Source: Propionibacteriaceae bacterium P6A17 (GTDB lineage Bacteria > Actinomycetota > Actinomycetes > Propionibacteriales > Propionibacteriaceae). From it: a DNA stretch of 64,000 nucleotides. Positions 37,671 through 48,528 of the stretch are shown here, one piece after another (the stretch's first letter is position 1; each line of letters starts with the position of its first letter). The translations under genes were made by a program, and so were the position numbers. The notes under the pieces are model-generated. The model had not been told where the DNA came from. It made no database searches and was given only the letters and a program-made list of their open reading frames with translations. The DNA is taken from the NCBI GenBank assembly GCA_000619965.1, contig JHVD01000006.1, forward strand, positions 1 to 64,000, written 5' to 3'.

Positions 37671-40600
37671 GTGGCGGACCAGTTCGTGCACCTGCACACC
37701 CACACCGAGTTCTCGATGCTCGACGGGGCCGCCCGGGTGGACGAGCTGTTCCGCAATGCCGAGCAGATGGGGATGCCCGCCCTGGCGATGACCGACCACG
37801 GCAACCTGTTCGGCGCCTACGAGTTCTACAAGACGTCGAAGAAGTACGACGTCAAGCCCATCATCGGCCTCGAGGCATACCTGACTCCTCGCACCCACCG
37901 CAGCGAGCGCAAGCGCGTCCAATTCGGTGACGGCACCGGCGACGACGTCGCCTCGAAGGGCGCCTACACGCACATGACGATGTGGGCGGAGAACAAGGAT
38001 GGCATGCACAACCTGTTTCGCCTCGCCACCCGCAGCTCGCTGGAGGGCTTCTTCTACAAGCCGCGCGCCGACCGGGAGCTGCTCAACCAGTACGGGAAGG
38101 GCCTCATCGCGACGACGGGGTGCCCGTCGGGGGAGATCCAAACCTTCCTGCGGCTCGGGCAGTACGCGAAGGCCGTCGAATCGGCGGCCGAGTTCCAGGA
38201 CATCTTCGGCCGCGGCAACTTCTACGTCGAGCTCATGGACCACGGCCTCAGCATCGAGAACCGGGTGCGCAAGGACCTCCTGCGGCTCGCCAAGGAGCTG
38301 AACCTTCCGCTGGTGGCCACCAACGACCTCCACTACGTGCACAAGCACGACGCCGACGCCCACGACACCCTCCTGTGCGTCTCGTCGGGCTCGCGCAAGG
38401 CGCAGACGGACCGCTTCAAGTTCGACGGCTCCGGCTACTACCTGAAGTCGCCGGAGGAGATGCGCACCCTGTTCGCCGAGCTGCCGGAGGCGTGCGACAA
38501 CACCCTGGCCATCGCCGAACGGTGCGAGACGAGCTTCGACGAGGGCATCGGCATCTACATGCCCATCTTCCCCGTGCCCGACGGGGAGACGGAGGAGTCG
38601 TGGTTCCACAAGGAGGTCCAGCGCGGACTCCACTACCGGTACCCCGACGGGATCCCGTCCGCAGTGCAGGAGCGGGCCGACTTCGAGTCGGGGATCATCT
38701 CGCAGATGGGCTTCAACGGATACTTCCTCGTCGTGGCCGACTTCATCAACTGGGCCAAGGAGCACGGCATCTACGTGGGGCCGGGCCGCGGCTCGGGTGC
38801 GGGATCCATGTGCGCCTACGCGCTGCGCATCACCGACCTCGACCCCATCGAGCACGGGCTGTTCTTCGAGCGCTTCCTCAACCCGGAGCGCGTGTCCATG
38901 CCCGACTTCGACATCGACTTCGACGATCGCCGCCGCGGCGAGGTGATCGAGTATGTGACCCGCAAGTACGGCCAGGACAAGGTGGCGCAGATCGTCACCT
39001 ACGGCTCCATCAAGGCCAAGGCGGCCGTGAAGGACGCGGCGCGTGTGCTCGACATGCCGTTCGCCGTCGGGGAGCGGATCACGAAGGCGATGCCCCCGGA
39101 CGTGATGGGCAAGGGCATCCCGCTGCCGAAGCTGTTCGACGAGGCCCACCCGCGGTTCGCGGAGGGCACGGAGTTCCGCGAGCTCTACGCCGCCGAGCCC
39201 GACGTGAAGACCGTCGTCGACACGGCCATGGGCATCGAGGGGCTGAAGCGCCAGTGGGGCGTGCACGCCGCGGGCGTCATCATGTCGAGGGCGCCGCTGA
39301 TCGACATCATCCCGCTGATGAAGCGCGAATCCGACGGCGCGATCATCACCCAGTTCGACTACCCGGGCTGCGAGTCGCTGGGCCTCATCAAGATGGACTT
39401 CCTGGGGCTGCGCAACCTGACGATCCTGGGCGACGCCGTCGAGAACATCAAGCGCAACGTCGGCGTCGAGATCGACCTTGAGCGGCTGCCGCTGGACGAC
39501 CAGAAGACCTACGACCTGCTCGCGGCGGGCGAGACGCTCGGTGTGTTCCAGCTCGACGGCGGCCCCATGCGCGCGCTGCTGCGGTCGATGCAGCCCGACT
39601 CGTTCGCGGACATCTCCGCGGTCGTCGCCTTGTACCGCCCGGGCCCCATGGGCGCCGACTCGCACAACAAGTACGCCCGCCGCAAGACGGGCGAGGAAGC
39701 CGTCGTGCCGATCCACCCCGAGCTGGAGGAGCCACTGGCCGACATCCTCGGCGAGACCTACGGGCTGATCGTGTACCAGGAGCAGGTGATGGCCATCGCC
39801 CAGCGCGTGGCCGGCTACTCGCTGGGCGGCGCGGACATGCTGCGCCGCGCGATGGGCAAGAAGAAGAAGGAGGAGCTCGACAAGCAGTACGCCACCTTCC
39901 AAGGGGGCATGCTCGAGCGGGGCTACTCGAAGGACGCCATCAAGACCCTGTGGGACATCCTGGTCCCGTTCTCCGACTACGCCTTCAACAAGTCGCACTC
40001 GGCGGCCTACGGCCTCGTCTCGTACTGGACCGCCTACCTGAAGGCCAACTACCCGACGGAATACATGGCCGCACTGCTGCAGTCGGTGCGCGACGACAAG
40101 GACAAGCTGTCCACCTATCTGGCCGAGTGCCGGCACATGGGCATCCAGGTGCTCCTGCCGGACGTGAACTCCTCCGAGGTGGCGTTCACTCCCGTCGGGA
40201 AGGACATCCGCTTCGGCCTGGGCGCGATCCGCAACGTGGGCGACAAGGTCGTGCTGGCCTGGCTCGAGGAGCGCGGCAAGGTGGGCCCGGCGAAGGACTT
40301 CAACGACTTCCTCGACAAGGCGCCGCTGGCGATGTGCTCCAAGCGGGTCATCGAGTCGCTCATCCGTGGCGGGGCATTCGACGAGCTCGGGCACACCCGC
40401 AGGTCCCTGATGTCGGTCTATGAGGCGGCCGTCGACGCGATCATCGACGTCAAGCGCAACGCCGCGAACGGGCAGGACGACCTCTTCGGCCTGGGCGGCG
40501 GCGACGACGTGCCGATGGAGCACGACGAGATCCCCGCGCTCGACGAGTGGGACCGCAAGACGAAGCTCGCGTTCGAACGCGAAATGTTGGGCCTCTACGT

Positions 40601-41189
40601 CTCCGACCATCCGCTCAACGGGCTCGAGCACGTCATCGGCGAGTACAGCGACCGCACCATCGCGTCCACGGCCGGCGACGACGGATACCGCGGCGACGCC
40701 ACGCTGTGCGGGCTCATCACCAGCGTGCAGCGCAGGGTCAACAAGCAGGGCGCGATCTGGGCGACGGTCATGCTCGAGGATCTGACGACCGGCATCGAGG
40801 TGACGGTGTTTCCGCGCGTGTATGAGCGGGTCTCGTCGATGCTCGAGCCGGACCAGATCATCGCGGTGGAGGGCGTCGTCGAGGCCGCCGACGACCGGGG
40901 CCGGATGCGCGCCCAGAACGTCACGGCGCCCCACATCAATGCCGACGGCAAGTCCGGCTCGCTGGTGTTGCAGTTGGCGGAGACGCGATGCACGCCTCGA
41001 CTGGTTGACGAGCTGAAACGCGTGCTGTCCGCCTACCCGGGCGGCAGCGAGGTGCACGTCGAGTTGCTCGGCCGGGGACGCACGACGACGTTCCGGCTCG
41101 GGCAAGCCTTCGGCGTCGCGCTCGGTTCGCCGCTGTTCGCCGACCTGAAGGCGCTGCTCGGGCCCAACTCGGTGAGGATGGTGCACTGA
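37671..41189 (+). CDS. dnaE: DNA polymerase III alpha subunit
   Basis: This is the replicative polymerase catalytic subunit (1172 residues). The N-terminal PHP domain starts HLHTHTEFSMLDGAARV. The polymerase active site has GPGRGSGAGSM and the catalytic Asp motif PDFDIDFDD. The little-finger and fingers regions follow (KSHSAAYGLVSYWTAYLKA), then helix-hairpin-helix and an OB fold (ATVMLEDLTTGIEVTVFPRV). It is DnaE1-like in size and PHP completeness. The GTG at 37671 follows GGAGGAGG; earlier in-frame codons overlap the promoter. The stop overlaps the next ATG by one base. Confidence 0.97.
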   Translation: MADQFVHLHTHTEFSMLDGAARVDELFRNAEQMGMPALAMTDHGNLFGAYEFYKTSKKYDVKPIIGLEAYLTPRTHRSERKRVQFGDGTGDDVASKGAYTHMTMWAENKDGMHNLFRLATRSSLEGFFYKPRADRELLNQYGKGLIATTGCPSGEIQTFLRLGQYAKAVESAAEFQDIFGRGNFYVELMDHGLSIENRVRKDLLRLAKELNLPLVATNDLHYVHKHDADAHDTLLCVSSGSRKAQTDRFKFDGSGYYLKSPEEMRTLFAELPEACDNTLAIAERCETSFDEGIGIYMPIFPVPDGETEESWFHKEVQRGLHYRYPDGIPSAVQERADFESGIISQMGFNGYFLVVADFINWAKEHGIYVGPGRGSGAGSMCAYALRITDLDPIEHGLFFERFLNPERVSMPDFDIDFDDRRRGEVIEYVTRKYGQDKVAQIVTYGSIKAKAAVKDAARVLDMPFAVGERITKAMPPDVMGKGIPLPKLFDEAHPRFAEGTEFRELYAAEPDVKTVVDTAMGIEGLKRQWGVHAAGVIMSRAPLIDIIPLMKRESDGAIITQFDYPGCESLGLIKMDFLGLRNLTILGDAVENIKRNVGVEIDLERLPLDDQKTYDLLAAGETLGVFQLDGGPMRALLRSMQPDSFADISAVVALYRPGPMGADSHNKYARRKTGEEAVVPIHPELEEPLADILGETYGLIVYQEQVMAIAQRVAGYSLGGADMLRRAMGKKKKEELDKQYATFQGGMLERGYSKDAIKTLWDILVPFSDYAFNKSHSAAYGLVSYWTAYLKANYPTEYMAALLQSVRDDKDKLSTYLAECRHMGIQVLLPDVNSSEVAFTPVGKDIRFGLGAIRNVGDKVVLAWLEERGKVGPAKDFNDFLDKAPLAMCSKRVIESLIRGGAFDELGHTRRSLMSVYEAAVDAIIDVKRNAANGQDDLFGLGGGDDVPMEHDEIPALDEWDRKTKLAFEREMLGLYVSDHPLNGLEHVIGEYSDRTIASTAGDDGYRGDATLCGLITSVQRRVNKQGAIWATVMLEDLTTGIEVTVFPRVYERVSSMLEPDQIIAVEGVVEAADDRGRMRAQNVTAPHINADGKSGSLVLQLAETRCTPRLVDELKRVLSAYPGGSEVHVELLGRGRTTTFRLGQAFGVALGSPLFADLKALLGPNSVRMVH

Positions 41190-41728
41190 TGTCGGTCCAG
41201 TCCACGGGGCGTTGGGAGAGCCTGGGGCTTCGTGCCGGAGCGCATCTCGTCGCCTGCCTCGCGGTGGGCGTGCTCGCCGGCGTCGTCTGGGCAGCGCTGT
41301 CGCCCAGGGCCGAGTACGAGCTCGACGAGCACCTGCACGCGACGCTGTCCGAGCGGGCCCACGCCGAGGTCATCGGCGGCGACGCCACGTTCGTCATCGT
41401 CACGGCGGCGGTGGGGCTGCTGCTGGGGCTGCTCACCTGGGCCTGGTTCCACCAACGCGGGCGCGTGGTCGTCGGCCTCACCGTGCTGGGGTCGGTGCTC
41501 ATGACGCTGGGCGTGTGGCAGACGGGGCAGTTGATCGGCGGCTCCGGGCTGACGGAGCGGCTCGCCGCCGCGAGCCCGGGGGACCTCGTGCAGATGGACC
41601 TCGAGCTGCGTGCCTTGGGGGCGCTCGCCGTCGGGCCGTTCGCGGCGATCACGCCGATCATGTTGCTGTCGGCGTTCCTGCCGGAACGCCTGGTGGACGC
41701 TGCCGAGGCCGAGGAGGCCGACGGGTAG
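41189..41728 (+). CDS. DUF2567-like membrane protein
   Basis: This is a 179-residue protein with four hydrophobic helices (ACLAVGVLAGVVWAALSP, FVIVTAAVGLLLGLLTWAWF, VVVGLTVLGSVLMTLGVW, LAVGPFAAITPIMLLSAF). A loop of ~35 residues after the first helix (YELDEHLHATLSERAHAEVI) would lie outside the membrane. The pattern resembles the actinobacterial DUF2567 family; function unknown. It overlaps the dnaE stop by one base (TGATG). Its own TAG stop forms the first half of the hisD -10 box. Confidence 0.65.
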   Translation: MSVQSTGRWESLGLRAGAHLVACLAVGVLAGVVWAALSPRAEYELDEHLHATLSERAHAEVIGGDATFVIVTAAVGLLLGLLTWAWFHQRGRVVVGLTVLGSVLMTLGVWQTGQLIGGSGLTERLAAASPGDLVQMDLELRALGALAVGPFAAITPIMLLSAFLPERLVDAAEAEEADG

Positions 41729-41731
41729 ACT
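41726..41731 (+). promoter_or_regulatory. -10 box of hisD, overlapping the upstream stop codon
   Basis: TAGACT lies eight bases before the hisD GTG at 41740. Its TAG (41726-41728) is also the stop codon of the preceding membrane-protein gene. Confidence 0.45.
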
Positions 41732-41739
41732 GTCCGATC

Positions 41740-43041
41740 GTGCTGCGAGTAGAGGATTTCACCGGCGCCACCGGTGGTTGGCGGGGTTTGTTGCCCCGGG
41801 CCGAGTTCAACGTCGACAAGGCCGTCGAGGTGGTGCGCCCCATCCTGGACGACGTCGCCTTGCGGGGAGAGGCGGCGCTGCGCGAGTACTCCGAGCGCTT
41901 CGACGGGGTCGTGCCGGACCGGATCCGGGTGCCGCAAGACGCGCTCGAGCGGGCTGCCGCGCAGCTCGACCCCCTGCTGCGTCGCTCCTTCGAGCTGTCC
42001 ATCGCACGCCGTAGTGACGTGGCCCGACGCCTCGAGCTGTCGGCCGACGAGCCGGCCGCGAAGCTCGCCGAGGGTGCCGTCGTGGGCCTGCGCAACATTC
42101 CCGTCTCGCGCGTAGGGCTCTACGTACCGGGCGGCCTCGCGCCGCTCGCGTCGAGTGTCATCATGAATGTCGTGCCCGCGCAGGTGGCCGGGGTCGAGTC
42201 GATCGCCGTCGCCTCCCCGCCGCAGGCGGAATTCGACGGGCTCCCGCACCCCAACATCCTCGCGCTGTGCCACATGCTCGGCGTCGACGAGGTCTTCGCC
42301 GTCGGCGGCGCGCAAGCCATCGGCATGCTGGCGCACGGCGTCGAGGGGTTGTGCGAGCCGGTCGACCTGATCTCCGGCCCCGGCAACATCTACGTCGTGG
42401 CGGCCAAGCGTGCCGTGCGGGGGCTCGTCGGCATCGATTCGGAGGCCGGGCCGACGGAGATCGCCATCATCGCTGACGACCACGCCAACGCCGAGTACGT
42501 GGCCGCCGATCTCATCTCGCAGGCCGAGCACGACCCGATGGCCGCGTCCGTGCTGATTACCGATTCGCCGCAGCTCGCCGAGCGGGTTCGTCAGGCCGTC
42601 GATCGTCAGGTCGTCGGGCAGTTGCACGAGGAGCGCATTCGCGTCTCGCTCACGGGCCGCCAGTCGGCGATCGTCGTCGTGCGCGACATCGACCAGGCCG
42701 TCGAGGTGGCCGACGCCTACGGCGCCGAACACTTGGAGATCCAGACCGTCGACGCCGCCGCCGTCGCCGCGCGCATCCGCAATGCCGGCGCGATCTTCGT
42801 CGGCGGCCACTCGCCGGTCTCGCTCGGCGACTACTCTGCCGGCTCCACGCACGTCCTCCCGACGGCCGGCTGCGCCTGCCACTCCTCGGGGCTCACGGTC
42901 CGCAGCTTCATGAAGACCGTCCACGTCATCGACTACTCATCCGAGGCGTTGGCGGAGATCGCCGCCGACGTGGAGCGCTTCGCCCTCGCCGAGCGCCTGC
43001 CCGGGCATGCGGCCGCCATCACCGTCCGGAGCCGGGCATGA
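41740..43041 (+). CDS. hisD: Histidinol dehydrogenase
   Basis: HisD oxidises histidinol to histidine in two NAD-dependent steps (433 residues). Characteristic stretches are [35 protein letters not shown], the signature [43 protein letters not shown] with zinc/catalytic residues, and AEHLEIQT followed by [13 protein letters not shown]. No Shine-Dalgarno sequence precedes the GTG. The stop overlaps hisC as ATGA, opening the coupled hisD-hisC-hisB-hisH run. Confidence 0.97.
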   Translation: MLRVEDFTGATGGWRGLLPRAEFNVDKAVEVVRPILDDVALRGEAALREYSERFDGVVPDRIRVPQDALERAAAQLDPLLRRSFELSIARRSDVARRLELSADEPAAKLAEGAVVGLRNIPVSRVGLYVPGGLAPLASSVIMNVVPAQVAGVESIAVASPPQAEFDGLPHPNILALCHMLGVDEVFAVGGAQAIGMLAHGVEGLCEPVDLISGPGNIYVVAAKRAVRGLVGIDSEAGPTEIAIIADDHANAEYVAADLISQAEHDPMAASVLITDSPQLAERVRQAVDRQVVGQLHEERIRVSLTGRQSAIVVVRDIDQAVEVADAYGAEHLEIQTVDAAAVAARIRNAGAIFVGGHSPVSLGDYSAGSTHVLPTAGCACHSSGLTVRSFMKTVHVIDYSSEALAEIAADVERFALAERLPGHAAAITVRSRA

Positions 43042-44123
43042 GGGTGCCGCTTCGGGACGACCTCGTCGGACAGGAGCCCTACGGCGCCCCCCAGATCGAC
43101 GTGCCCGTCGTGCTGAACGTCAACGAGAACCCGTACCCGCCGAGCGACGAGCTGGCCCGCGCGATGGCGGAGGCCGTCGTCGAGGCTGCCCGCGGGCTCA
43201 ACCGCTACCCGGACCGGGAGGCGTGGGCGTTGCGCAGCGCGCTGGCCGAGTATCTGGGCGAGGGCCTCGACGCCTCGTCGGTGTGGGCCGCGAACGGCTC
43301 CAACGAGGTCATGCAGCAGCTCTGCACGGCATTCGGCGGCCCGGGGCGGCGCGTGCTCACCTTCACGCCCACGTACTCGATGTACCCGGAGTACGCGCGC
43401 AACACCCTCACCGACTACGTCACCGTGCCGCGCCGCGACGACCACACCGTCGACGCGCCGCTCGTCTCGGCCGCGATCGCCGCCCACAGCCCCACCCTGG
43501 TCCTGCTCGCCCGCCCCAACAATCCCACGGGCACCGGCATCCCGCTGGACGTCATCGACGAGATCTGCGCGGGCACGCAGGCGCTGGTCGTCGTCGACGA
43601 GGCCTACCAGGAGTTCTCCGACGAGCCCTCTGCCGTCTCGCTGCTGGCCCGTCACGGAAACCTGATCGTGAGCCGCACCATGAGCAAGGCGTTCGCGCTG
43701 GCCGGGGGCAGGCTGGGGTACATGGCGGCGGCGAGTGACATCGTCGACGCCTGCCGGATCGTGCGACTCCCGTACCACCTGAGCGCGCAGACCCAGGCGA
43801 TCGCCCTCGTGGCGCTCCAGCACCGCGACGAGCTGCTCGCCCAGGTACGTGCGCTTGCCGCTGGCGCGCGCGAATTCGAGTCCTGGCTCGCGGGGCGCGG
43901 CTACGACGTCGTGCCGTCGAAGGCCAACTTCACGCTCTTCGGCCGCTTCGCCGACCGGCACGCGGTCTGGCAGGGCCTGCTCGACCGGGGCGTGCTCATC
44001 CGCGAGACCGGCCCCGCAGGCTATCTGCGGGCCTCCGCAGGCACGCCCGACGAGATGGGCGCGCTCAAGGCCGCCCTCGACGACATCCAGCCCCAGCTGA
44101 TGGGGGAGAGGAACCACCGATGA
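43038..44123 (+). CDS. hisC: Histidinol-phosphate aminotransferase
   Basis: This PLP-dependent enzyme converts imidazole acetol-phosphate to histidinol-phosphate (361 residues). Motifs include [12 protein letters not shown] at the N-terminus, [38 protein letters not shown] and the PLP-lysine segment [19 protein letters not shown]-terminal [18 protein letters not shown] carries the phosphate-binding Arg. It is coupled on both sides by ATGA overlaps. Confidence 0.96.
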   Translation: MRVPLRDDLVGQEPYGAPQIDVPVVLNVNENPYPPSDELARAMAEAVVEAARGLNRYPDREAWALRSALAEYLGEGLDASSVWAANGSNEVMQQLCTAFGGPGRRVLTFTPTYSMYPEYARNTLTDYVTVPRRDDHTVDAPLVSAAIAAHSPTLVLLARPNNPTGTGIPLDVIDEICAGTQALVVVDEAYQEFSDEPSAVSLLARHGNLIVSRTMSKAFALAGGRLGYMAAASDIVDACRIVRLPYHLSAQTQAIALVALQHRDELLAQVRALAAGAREFESWLAGRGYDVVPSKANFTLFGRFADRHAVWQGLLDRGVLIRETGPAGYLRASAGTPDEMGALKAALDDIQPQLMGERNHR

Positions 44124-44740
44124 CCCGTATGCAGGCACGCACCGCGACGTGCAGTCGCCGCACGAGCGAGTCCGAGATCACCGTCTCGCTGAACCTCGAC
44201 GGCGAGGGCCGCTCGTCGATCACCACCGGCGTCGGCTTCTACGACCACATGCTGACTGCGCTGTCCAAGCACTCGCTCATCGACCTCGACGTCGAGGCCG
44301 TCGGCGACGTCCACATCGACGGCCACCACGTGATCGAGGACACCGCCATCGTCCTTGGCCGGGCGCTGGCCGAGGCGCTCGGCGACAAGGCGGGCATTCG
44401 TCGCTACGGGCATGCCGTGGTGCCGCTCGATGAGGCCGTCGCCGACTGCGTCGTGGATGTCGCAGGACGCCCCTTCGTGCAGTGCAGCGGCGAGCCCGAC
44501 GGACAGGTCTACGCCCTCATCGGCGGCAGCGGCGTGCCGTACGCGGGATCCATGACCCGACACGTCTTCGAGTCGCTGGCGATGAACGCCGGGCTCTGCC
44601 TGCACATGACGCTGCGGTCGGGCCGGGATCCGCACCACATCGTCGAGGCCCAGTTCAAGGCCTTGGCCCGCGCGCTGCGCGAGGCCGTCGAACCCGATGC
44701 CCGTCACGCGGGGATTCCGAGCACCAAGGGGGCGCTGTGA
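44120..44740 (+). CDS. hisB: Imidazoleglycerol-phosphate dehydratase
   Basis: HisB dehydrates imidazole glycerol phosphate (206 residues, monofunctional, no HisB-N phosphatase). Manganese-binding motifs are intact: [26 protein letters not shown] and the repeated [32 protein letters not shown]. Histidinol-phosphatase, a separate enzyme in such organisms, is not evident in the window. An alternative Met three residues downstream is possible, but the ATGA overlap with hisC favours 44120. Confidence 0.96.
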   Translation: MTRMQARTATCSRRTSESEITVSLNLDGEGRSSITTGVGFYDHMLTALSKHSLIDLDVEAVGDVHIDGHHVIEDTAIVLGRALAEALGDKAGIRRYGHAVVPLDEAVADCVVDVAGRPFVQCSGEPDGQVYALIGGSGVPYAGSMTRHVFESLAMNAGLCLHMTLRSGRDPHHIVEAQFKALARALREAVEPDARHAGIPSTKGAL

Positions 44741-45342
44741 TCAAGAAGATTGGCGTGCTGGACTACGGCTCCGGCAACCTACACTCAGCAGCCAAGGCGT
44801 TCGCCAAGGTCGGCGCCGAGGTGGTCGTCACCCCCCACCTCGAGGAGCTCGGGCGCTGCGAAGGGCTCGTCGTACCCGGTGTGGGCGCGTTCGCGGAGTG
44901 CATGGGTAAGCTGGGTGAGGCCGGCGGCATCGACTACATCCGAGGATGGGTCGCCAAGGAGCGCCCGCTGTTCGGCATCTGCGTGGGCCACCAGGTGCTC
45001 TTCGGCAGCGGGCTCGAGCACGGCGTTCCCACCGACGGCATCGGCATCTTCGACGGGATCGTCACCAAGCTGCTCGCGCGCCGGCTGCCGCACATGGGCT
45101 GGAACGGCGTCGAGGCCCGCGCCTCCTCCGGGCTCTTCGCCGGGCTCCACGACGAGCGCTTCTACTTCGTGCACTCCTACGCGGTCCAGCAGGGCACCAG
45201 GGGCGCGGCGTACTCCAACCACGAGGACGTGCGCTTCGTCTCCGCGATGGAGCGCGGACCGGTGTGCTCGACGCAGTTCCACCCGGAGAAATCCGGGGAG
45301 GCCGGGCTGCAGCTGCTGGAGAACTGGCTGCGCATGTACTGA
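44737..45342 (+). CDS. hisH: Imidazole glycerol phosphate synthase, glutaminase subunit
   Basis: HisH releases ammonia from glutamine for HisF (201 residues). The class I amidotransferase triad is visible: the nucleophile Cys in [12 protein letters not shown], and His and Glu in [10 protein letters not shown]. Other motifs are [26 protein letters not shown] and HMGWNGVEA. The GTG overlaps the hisB stop. HisF, its obligate partner, is not encoded downstream as in most actinobacterial his operons. Confidence 0.96.
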   Translation: MIKKIGVLDYGSGNLHSAAKAFAKVGAEVVVTPHLEELGRCEGLVVPGVGAFAECMGKLGEAGGIDYIRGWVAKERPLFGICVGHQVLFGSGLEHGVPTDGIGIFDGIVTKLLARRLPHMGWNGVEARASSGLFAGLHDERFYFVHSYAVQQGTRGAAYSNHEDVRFVSAMERGPVCSTQFHPEKSGEAGLQLLENWLRMY

Positions 45343-45422
45343 GCCGTGCGCAACCCGCGCGCTCCGGCCTGTGGCCGTCCACGGGGCGGGTTTCGGCCCG
45401 CGACTGCTCCCCACGGGTGGGC

Positions 45423-45428
45423 TAGGGT
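45423..45428 (+). promoter_or_regulatory. -10 box, leaderless priA
   Basis: TAGGGT lies six bases before the GTG at 45435. It could drive priA and the coupled acyl-reductase cassette as one unit. Confidence 0.6.
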
Positions 45429-45434
45429 GGCTGC

Positions 45435-46166
45435 GTGCAGATTCTGGAATTGTTGCCCGCCGTCGACGTGCAGGCAGGTCAGGCCGTCCAGCTCGTCCAA
45501 GGGGTCGCAGGCTCCGAGAAGACGTTCGGGGATCCGCTCGCGGCCGCCCGACGCTGGGCCGACGCCGGATCCCGCTGGATCCACCTCGTCGACCTCGACG
45601 CCGCCTTCGGCAGGGGCAGCAACGCCGCCCTCCTGGCCGAGATCATCGCCCAGCTCGACCTCCAGGTGGAGCTCTCGGGAGGCATCCGCGACGACGCCTC
45701 GCTCGAACGCGCCCTGGCGACGGGGTGCCGGCGCGTCAACATCGGCACCGCGGCACTGGAGCGGCCCGAGTGGTGCGAGGAGATCCTCGCCGAGTTCGGA
45801 GACCGCATCGCGATCGGACTCGACGTGCGCGGACAGCGGCTCGCGGCCCGCGGCTGGACGACCGAGGGCGGCCCCTGGCACGAGACGGTCGAGCGGCTGT
45901 CCGCGGCAGGCTGCGAACGCTTCGTCGTCACCGATGTGGAGGCCGACGGCATGCTGACCGGCCCCAACTTCGACCTGCTGGGCGAGGTGGCGCGGCTTTC
46001 GGGGAGGAAGGTCGTCGCCTCGGGGGGCATCGCCTCCCTCGACCACCTTCACCAGCTGCGCGACCTGGTCGACGACGGCGTCGAGGGCGCCATCGTCGGT
46101 ACCGCACTCTACGTCGGCCGCTTCACGATCGACGAGGCCCTCGCCGTCGCCGAGGGGGACAGGTGA
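45435..46166 (+). CDS. priA: Bifunctional ProFAR/PRA isomerase PriA (HisA/TrpF)
   Basis: This TIM-barrel isomerase acts in histidine synthesis (HisA) and, in actinomycetes, also in tryptophan synthesis (TrpF). It has 243 residues, with catalytic Asp in [17 protein letters not shown] and a second catalytic Asp in the [19 protein letters not shown] block; [14 protein letters not shown] and [14 protein letters not shown] form the phosphate sites. PriA is preferred over plain HisA because the trp genes in this window (E, C, B, A) have no trpF. The stop overlaps the start of the acyl-reductase fusion, which sits where hisF is usually found. Confidence 0.88.
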   Translation: MQILELLPAVDVQAGQAVQLVQGVAGSEKTFGDPLAAARRWADAGSRWIHLVDLDAAFGRGSNAALLAEIIAQLDLQVELSGGIRDDASLERALATGCRRVNIGTAALERPEWCEEILAEFGDRIAIGLDVRGQRLAARGWTTEGGPWHETVERLSAAGCERFVVTDVEADGMLTGPNFDLLGEVARLSGRKVVASGGIASLDHLHQLRDLVDDGVEGAIVGTALYVGRFTIDEALAVAEGDR

Positions 46167-48514
46167 GCGCCCCGGCGTCCGCGTTCGGGGCGGCGAAGCA
46201 CGTGCACACCCCGCCGCTGCTCGACGGCCGCCTCCGGGACCTGCTGGCCGGGCGCAAGATCGCCATGACCGGCGTCACGGGCTTCATCGGGGAGCAGATG
46301 CTGTGGGCCTTCCTGCGCGACTGCCCCGACACACGCACCGCGGTGCTCGTGCGCCCGAAGGGGTCGCTCACCGCCCAGGACCGCGTCGCGGCGCTGCTGC
46401 GCAAGCGCATCTTCAAGGAGATCGTGGAGGAGGCCGGCGGCGTCGAGCCACTGATGGCGGCGCGCATCGAGGTCATCCCCGGCGACCTGCCCAACGTGCC
46501 GGTCCTGCCGCGCGACATCGACGTGCTCGTCCACTGCGCCGGCGACGTCAGCTTCGACCCTCCCATCGACCAGGCCTTCAAGACCAACGTGCTGGGCACC
46601 AAGGCGCTCATCGACCGCTTCATCGAGTCCGTCACGGACGCCGACGGCAACCTCGAGCGCATCCCGCACTACGTCCACATCTCCACCGCGTATACGGCGG
46701 GCCGTCGTCGGGGCCCCATCCCGGAGGCCGCCCACACGCACGACGTCGACTACATGGCCGAGACCGAGGCCGCGCTCAAGATGGCCGAACACCTCGAGGC
46801 CGCGTCCCGCTCGTCGGAGCAGCTCACGGCACTGCGCAAGCAGGCGGAGGCCATCCACCGGCAGGCCGGCTACCTGACGACGTCCCAGGACACGGAGCGC
46901 CGTCGCCTCGAGTGGGTGAAGAAGGAGCTCATCGCGGCCGGCACCGAGCGCGCCCGCTCGCTCGGCTGGACGGACGTCTACACGTTTGCGAAGGCGATGG
47001 GCGAACGGATCGTCGTCGACCTGTGCAAGGACATCCGGGTGTCGATCGTGCGGCCGGCGATCGTCGAATCCTCGCTGCGCTACCCCCATCCGGGCTGGAT
47101 CGAGGGCTTCAAGATGGCCGATCCGATCATCCTCGCCTACGGCCGCGGGCAGTTGCCGGAGTTCCCGGCATCTCCCGACGCCGTCATCGACATCATCCCG
47201 TGCGACTACGTGGTCAACACGATCGTCGCGGTGTGCGCCACGCAGCCGCAGGTGGGGCAGTGCGAGTACTACCACTGCGCCTCCGGCGCGAGGAATCCGC
47301 TCACCTTCCGGGGCATCTACGAGCAGGTGCGTGCCTACTTCGAGCGGCACCCGTACAACGAGGGCACCGGCTCGACGCCGTTGGCCACCTGGCGGTTCCC
47401 CGGCGTGGAGCCCGTCGAGCGCATGCTCTGGTTCGGCAAGGTCGCCACGAAAGCGGCCGACAAGGCGCTCAGCTTCGCCCCGCGCAGCCGACGGGTGCGC
47501 AAGCTCGCCACCGAGCTGGACCGGATGAAGGGCCAGCTCGACTTCCTCGACAAGTACCTCACCATCTACGGCGAGTACCTGCAGTCGGAGCTGCACTTCG
47601 TCGACGACTGCACCCTCGCCCTGCACAACTCCCTGCACCCCGACGACAAGGAGCGCTTCGGCTTCGACTCGGCCGCCTACGACTGGTCGTACTACATGCA
47701 GGAGGTCCACGCCCCGTCGATCTGCGATCCGGTCCGGCGACTCGAGGCGCGCCGCAAGCGGCAGCGCAACCGCGTGACGACGTTCCGTGACCTCGCCGCG
47801 GAAACCGGCGAGCCGGGCACGGTGCTCGCCGCCTTCGACCTGGACGGCACGGTCATGGCGACGAACGTCGTCGAGACCTACCTGTGGGCCCGGATGCCGG
47901 AGCTGAGCGGCCCCCGTCGCGTGCTCGAGGCCGGGCGTCTGCTGACCGCGCTGCCGTCGTATCTCGGCGCGGAGAGGCGCGACCGCGGCGTCTTCCTCCG
48001 CCAGATCTACCGCCGCTACGAGGGCGCCGACCTGGCCGAGCTGGAACGCTACGTCGACGAACGCCTCGCCCCGCTGATTCTCGACCGGATGGCCCCCGAC
48101 GCGATCCGCCGCATCCGCGAGCACCGCGACGCCGGGCACCGCACCGTGCTCCTCACCGGCGTCATCCGCCCGCTGACGAGGCCCTTCGAGGGACTGTTCG
48201 ACACCATCGTCGCCGCCGAGCTGGCCGTCGACGCCGAGGGGCGCTGCACCGGCTTCCTGAGCGGCCCGCCGATGGTGGGCGAGTCACGCTCCGCGTGGCT
48301 GCGCCACTACGCGTCGCTGCACGACATCGACCTGGCGAAGAGCTACGCCTACGCGGACTCACACGTCGATCTGCCGATGCTCGACGCCGTCGGCTACCCG
48401 GTCGTCGTGAGTCCCGACATCGGCCTCATGCGCGCCGCCAAGGCGCGGGGCTGGTCCGTCGTCGACTGGCCTGCGCTCAGCCCCATTCCCCGCTGGAAGA
48501 TGCCGAAGGCATAG
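46163..48514 (+). CDS. Fatty acyl-CoA reductase fused to a HAD-IB phosphatase domain
   Basis: This is a 783-residue two-enzyme protein. Residues ~28-400 are an extended short-chain dehydrogenase of the fatty acyl-CoA reductase type: TGVTGFIG at 36-43 (NAD(P)-binding), [21 protein letters not shown] and the active-site Y273-x3-K277 (YTFAK). Residues ~400-540 match the helical C-terminal part of such reductases. Residues ~550-783 are a SerB-like HAD-IB phosphatase: D559 and D561 in [20 protein letters not shown], and [10 protein letters not shown]. Expected chemistry is reduction of acyl-CoA to aldehyde or alcohol plus removal of a phosphate. It is coupled to priA (GTGA) and followed after 14 bp by a LarA-like gene. 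Confidence 0.8.
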   Translation: MSAPASAFGAAKHVHTPPLLDGRLRDLLAGRKIAMTGVTGFIGEQMLWAFLRDCPDTRTAVLVRPKGSLTAQDRVAALLRKRIFKEIVEEAGGVEPLMAARIEVIPGDLPNVPVLPRDIDVLVHCAGDVSFDPPIDQAFKTNVLGTKALIDRFIESVTDADGNLERIPHYVHISTAYTAGRRRGPIPEAAHTHDVDYMAETEAALKMAEHLEAASRSSEQLTALRKQAEAIHRQAGYLTTSQDTERRRLEWVKKELIAAGTERARSLGWTDVYTFAKAMGERIVVDLCKDIRVSIVRPAIVESSLRYPHPGWIEGFKMADPIILAYGRGQLPEFPASPDAVIDIIPCDYVVNTIVAVCATQPQVGQCEYYHCASGARNPLTFRGIYEQVRAYFERHPYNEGTGSTPLATWRFPGVEPVERMLWFGKVATKAADKALSFAPRSRRVRKLATELDRMKGQLDFLDKYLTIYGEYLQSELHFVDDCTLALHNSLHPDDKERFGFDSAAYDWSYYMQEVHAPSICDPVRRLEARRKRQRNRVTTFRDLAAETGEPGTVLAAFDLDGTVMATNVVETYLWARMPELSGPRRVLEAGRLLTALPSYLGAERRDRGVFLRQIYRRYEGADLAELERYVDERLAPLILDRMAPDAIRRIREHRDAGHRTVLLTGVIRPLTRPFEGLFDTIVAAELAVDAEGRCTGFLSGPPMVGESRSAWLRHYASLHDIDLAKSYAYADSHVDLPMLDAVGYPVVVSPDIGLMRAAKARGWSVVDWPALSPIPRWKMPKA

Positions 48515-48528
48515 AAGGAAGGCCAAGC

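Noticed and set aside
36798-41186. Long minus-strand open frame opposite dnaE
   Set aside because: Shadow of dnaE in a GC-rich genome; no family motif and no start signal.
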